7,440 bases of DNA from an uncultured Lachnospiraceae bacterium (lineage in GTDB: Bacteria > Bacillota > Clostridia > Lachnospirales > Lachnospiraceae). Where the stretch lies: assembly GCA_902796695.1 (NCBI GenBank), contig CADBQE010000248.1:1-7440 (forward strand), in the 5' to 3' direction. A program made the translations under genes and the position numbers. Shown piece by piece: positions 5,786 to 7,440 of the stretch; the stretch's first letter is position 1, and each line of letters opens with the position of its first letter. The notes under the pieces were generated by a model that searched no databases, was not told the DNA's origin, and was given only the letters and a program-made list of their open reading frames with translations.

Positions 5786-6284
5786 GCAAAAACACGCCTG
5801 GCTTTACTACGTGGCAGGACTCGTATGGGTCCTGCTTTTGGTGCTGCTTGACCAGCGCGCGAAAGCCATGGCGGAGGCGGAATTAAAGAACGCGCCGGCC
5901 CGCACCCTGATCCCCGGGATCCTGAGCCTGGGCTATGTGGAGAACCGCGGCATGGCCTTCGGCATGCTGGAGGGCGGACGCGTATTTTTTGTGATCCTGA
6001 CGGTCTTGATCCTGATCGTTCTGGTGCTGGCGTATCATGCGATCCCGGAAAAGCGGCGCTTCTGGCCGCTGTCGCTGGGAGTGCTGTTTATCATCGCCGG
6101 CGCCGTGGGCAATTTCATCGACCGGGTGCGGATGGGCTACGTGATCGACTTTTTCCGGCTGGATTTTATGGAGTTTCCGCTGTTCAACCTGGCGGACTGC
6201 TTCCTGACCTGGACGGCGGTCGTCATCGCCCTGCTGCTGGTATTTTTCTACAAGAGCGAGGACTTCAAGCAGATACATTTATGA
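5772..6284 (+). CDS. lspA: Lipoprotein signal peptidase (signal peptidase II)
   Basis: LspA is the membrane aspartyl protease that cleaves prolipoprotein signal peptides just before the lipid-modified Cys. From the ATG at 5772 it has 170 residues, normal for the family. Four hydrophobic segments are visible (about 10-27, 71-91, 99-113 and 143-160). Family motifs are DQRAK (27-31), VENRGMAFG (56-64), GNFIDR (113-118, Asp117) and FNLAD (138-142, Asp142); the last two carry the catalytic Asp pair. An upstream in-frame ATG at 5742 would add ten residues of non-homologous sequence and deepen the overlap with sepF to 44 bases, so 5772 is preferred, although neither has a strong ribosome binding site. 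The 14-base overlap with sepF suggests coupled translation. Its stop overlaps the next start as ATGA. The lipoprotein gene at 7195 encodes a likely substrate. Confidence 0.95.
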   Translation: MTGTKQKHAWLYYVAGLVWVLLLVLLDQRAKAMAEAELKNAPARTLIPGILSLGYVENRGMAFGMLEGGRVFFVILTVLILIVLVLAYHAIPEKRRFWPLSLGVLFIIAGAVGNFIDRVRMGYVIDFFRLDFMEFPLFNLADCFLTWTAVVIALLLVFFYKSEDFKQIHL

Positions 6285-7192
6285 ATGAGCTTCGGCTGAT
6301 CAGTGAATGGGAAGACGGCGGCAAGCGCCTGGATGCATACCTCTCCGGCTATCTGGAGGGGTATTCGCGTACTTATGTCCAGAAATTGATTGACGGCGGC
6401 GCGGTGCTGGTGGACGGAAAGCTCCGGAAATGCAGCTGGCGCCTGTCGGGAGAAGAAGAGATCACCGTCGATCTGCCCGAGCGGGAGACGCTGTCCGTGG
6501 AACCGGAGAACATTCCGCTGGAGATCGCCTATGAGGATGACTGCCTGATGGTGGTCAACAAGCCCAAGGGCATGGTGGTGCATCCGGCGCCCGGCCATAA
6601 GACCGGTACACTGGTGAATGCGGTGCTGTATCATGCGGCCGGAAGCCTTTCCGGGATCAACGGCGTGCTGCGGCCGGGCATCGTACACCGCATCGATAAG
6701 GACACGACGGGCCTGCTGATCGTCTGCAAGAACGATCTGGCGCATGAAAGCATTGCCGCGCAGCTGAAGGAGCACAGCATTACCCGCCGTTATACGGCGC
6801 TGGCGGAAGGCCGCTTCAAGGAACCGGAAGGGGAGGTGAATGCCCCGATCGGCCGCGATGCCGGGAACCGCCTGCGGATGGGGATTGATTATAAAAACGG
6901 CCGGGAAGCGGTGACCCGCTACCGGGTCATTGAGGAATTTAGGGATTACAGCCTGCTGCACTGCCGCCTTCTGACGGGTCGGACGCATCAGATCCGGGTC
7001 CATATGGCTTCGCTGGGCCATCCGCTGGCCGGAGACCTGCTGTACGGCGGAAAGAGCCTGGGAAAGGAACCGGGGCAGTACCTGCATGCGGGCCTGATCG
7101 GATTTGTGCATCCGCGCACCGGAGAATATATGGAATTTGAAGCGCCGCTGCCGGCGTATTTCGCGGAAAGACTGAAGAAACTGGAACATTGA
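6281..7192 (+). CDS. rluD: RluA/RluD-family pseudouridine synthase
   Basis: This 303-residue enzyme isomerises uridine to pseudouridine in structured RNA, most likely 23S rRNA. An N-terminal S4-like RNA-binding domain spans about 14-62 (KRLDAYLSGYL, SRTYVQKLIDGG, VLVDGK). The catalytic domain contains VVNKPKGMVVHP (91-102) and HRIDKDTTGLLIV (136-148), with Asp139 as the catalytic residue, followed by GRTHQIRVHMASLGHPLAGD near the end. Full length and domain order match the RluD subgroup. The exact target uridines cannot be read from sequence; the Bacillus counterpart next to lspA is ylyB, so the symbol rluD denotes the family rather than proven orthology. The ATG shares ATGA with the lspA stop, a 4-base overlap typical of coupled translation. 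The lspA-pseudouridine synthase pairing is widespread in Firmicutes. Confidence 0.93.
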   Translation: MNELRLISEWEDGGKRLDAYLSGYLEGYSRTYVQKLIDGGAVLVDGKLRKCSWRLSGEEEITVDLPERETLSVEPENIPLEIAYEDDCLMVVNKPKGMVVHPAPGHKTGTLVNAVLYHAAGSLSGINGVLRPGIVHRIDKDTTGLLIVCKNDLAHESIAAQLKEHSITRRYTALAEGRFKEPEGEVNAPIGRDAGNRLRMGIDYKNGREAVTRYRVIEEFRDYSLLHCRLLTGRTHQIRVHMASLGHPLAGDLLYGGKSLGKEPGQYLHAGLIGFVHPRTGEYMEFEAPLPAYFAERLKKLEH

Positions 7193-7194
7193 AT

Positions 7195-7440
7195 ATGAAA
7201 CGTATAATTACCTGGATGATACTGATCTGTCTGCTGCTCATGACCCTGACCGCCTGCGGCACGCAGGAGCCTGAGGCTTCCCCCGGAACGCTGCCGGTCA
7301 TTCGGCCGGAGCCTTCCGTCACGGAGCCTTCCGCAACGGAGCCTGCGGACAGAACGGAGGCGCCTTCGGAAGCCTATACAAATCCGCCTACGCGTGCCCA
7401 TGAAAGCAGAACGCCTGCGCAGAGTACGGAAGCCGTGCCG
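7195..7440 (+). CDS. Putative lipoprotein, 5' part of gene
   Basis: The frame starts at ATG 7195, two bases after the preceding stop, and stays open for 82 codons to the window edge. The N-terminus is a classic lipoprotein signal: MKR, a hydrophobic core (residues 4-18) and the lipobox LTAC with Cys21 as the lipidation site. LspA, encoded two genes upstream, would cleave before Cys21. The mature part so far is a low-complexity Pro/Glu/Thr/Ser-rich segment, the kind of flexible spacer that often holds a surface domain away from the membrane. It includes a threefold 5-residue repeat. The functional domain lies beyond the window, so no function is assigned. The ribosome binding site is weak (GGAA at 7183-7186), and expression probably depends on coupling with the upstream gene. 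Confidence 0.82.
   Translation, partial: MKRIITWMILICLLLMTLTACGTQEPEASPGTLPVIRPEPSVTEPSATEPADRTEAPSEAYTNPPTRAHESRTPAQSTEAVP
7306..7350 (+). repeat. Three tandem 15-bp units in the lipoprotein linker
   Basis: Units at 7306-7320, 7321-7335 and 7336-7350 share the core CGGAGCCT. They encode PEPSV, TEPSA and TEPAD. The first two are nearly identical and the third has diverged. The array is in frame and so could change length by slippage without breaking the gene. Confidence 0.65.

Noticed and set aside
6248..7189. Long open frame on the minus strand (313 codons) opposite the pseudouridine synthase gene
   Set aside because: The plus-strand frame has clear catalytic motifs. The antisense frame has shadow-like composition (many Arg, Gln, His) and no family signature.

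Overview
The window is a GC-rich stretch of a Gram-positive, clostridial-type (Firmicutes) chromosome. It is densely packed with envelope-growth and cell-division genes, all on the + strand. The assignment rests on sepF (a Gram-positive/cyanobacterial division gene), the mrdA-minD-rodA order, the lspA-pseudouridine synthase pair also seen in Bacillus, strong AGGAGG-type ribosome binding sites and near-consensus sigma-A promoters. A Lachnospiraceae-like or related gut Clostridia host is my best guess, but the sequence alone does not fix the family.

Layout: (1) 1-3110 is an elongation block: the 3' part of mrdA (PBP2 transpeptidase), minD (Min-system ATPase) and rodA (SEDS glycosyltransferase). 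They are nearly contiguous and probably one transcript arriving from upstream. RodA and PBP2 form the lateral-wall synthase. (2) 3111-3239 is a 129-base gap with a clear promoter and a 5'-leader hairpin. (3) 3240-5096 holds two less-characterised genes: a 140-residue P-loop protein and a 472-residue single-pass membrane protein related to HlyD-type adaptors. (4) 5097-5182 is a short gap with a fully consensus promoter whose -35 box lies inside an inverted repeat. (5) 5183 to the end is a compact run of sepF, lspA, an RluD-type pseudouridine synthase and the start of a lipoprotein gene, with overlaps or a 2-nt gap at each junction, suggesting translational coupling.

How the genes fit together: PBP2 and RodA build the wall. 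MinD would normally position division with MinC/MinE, and SepF tethers FtsZ to the membrane. LspA matures lipoproteins, and the gene two downstream encodes one. Most of this is ordinary housekeeping. The points of interest are the missing partners: minD stands between mrdA and rodA without minC or minE, and sepF runs straight into lspA without the ylmH and divIVA genes often found there. The P-loop/HlyD-like pair is the best candidate for something undescribed. It has its own promoter and sits between wall-synthesis and division genes, with no transporter gene in view. No RNA genes, CRISPR arrays, insertion sequences or phage genes were seen.
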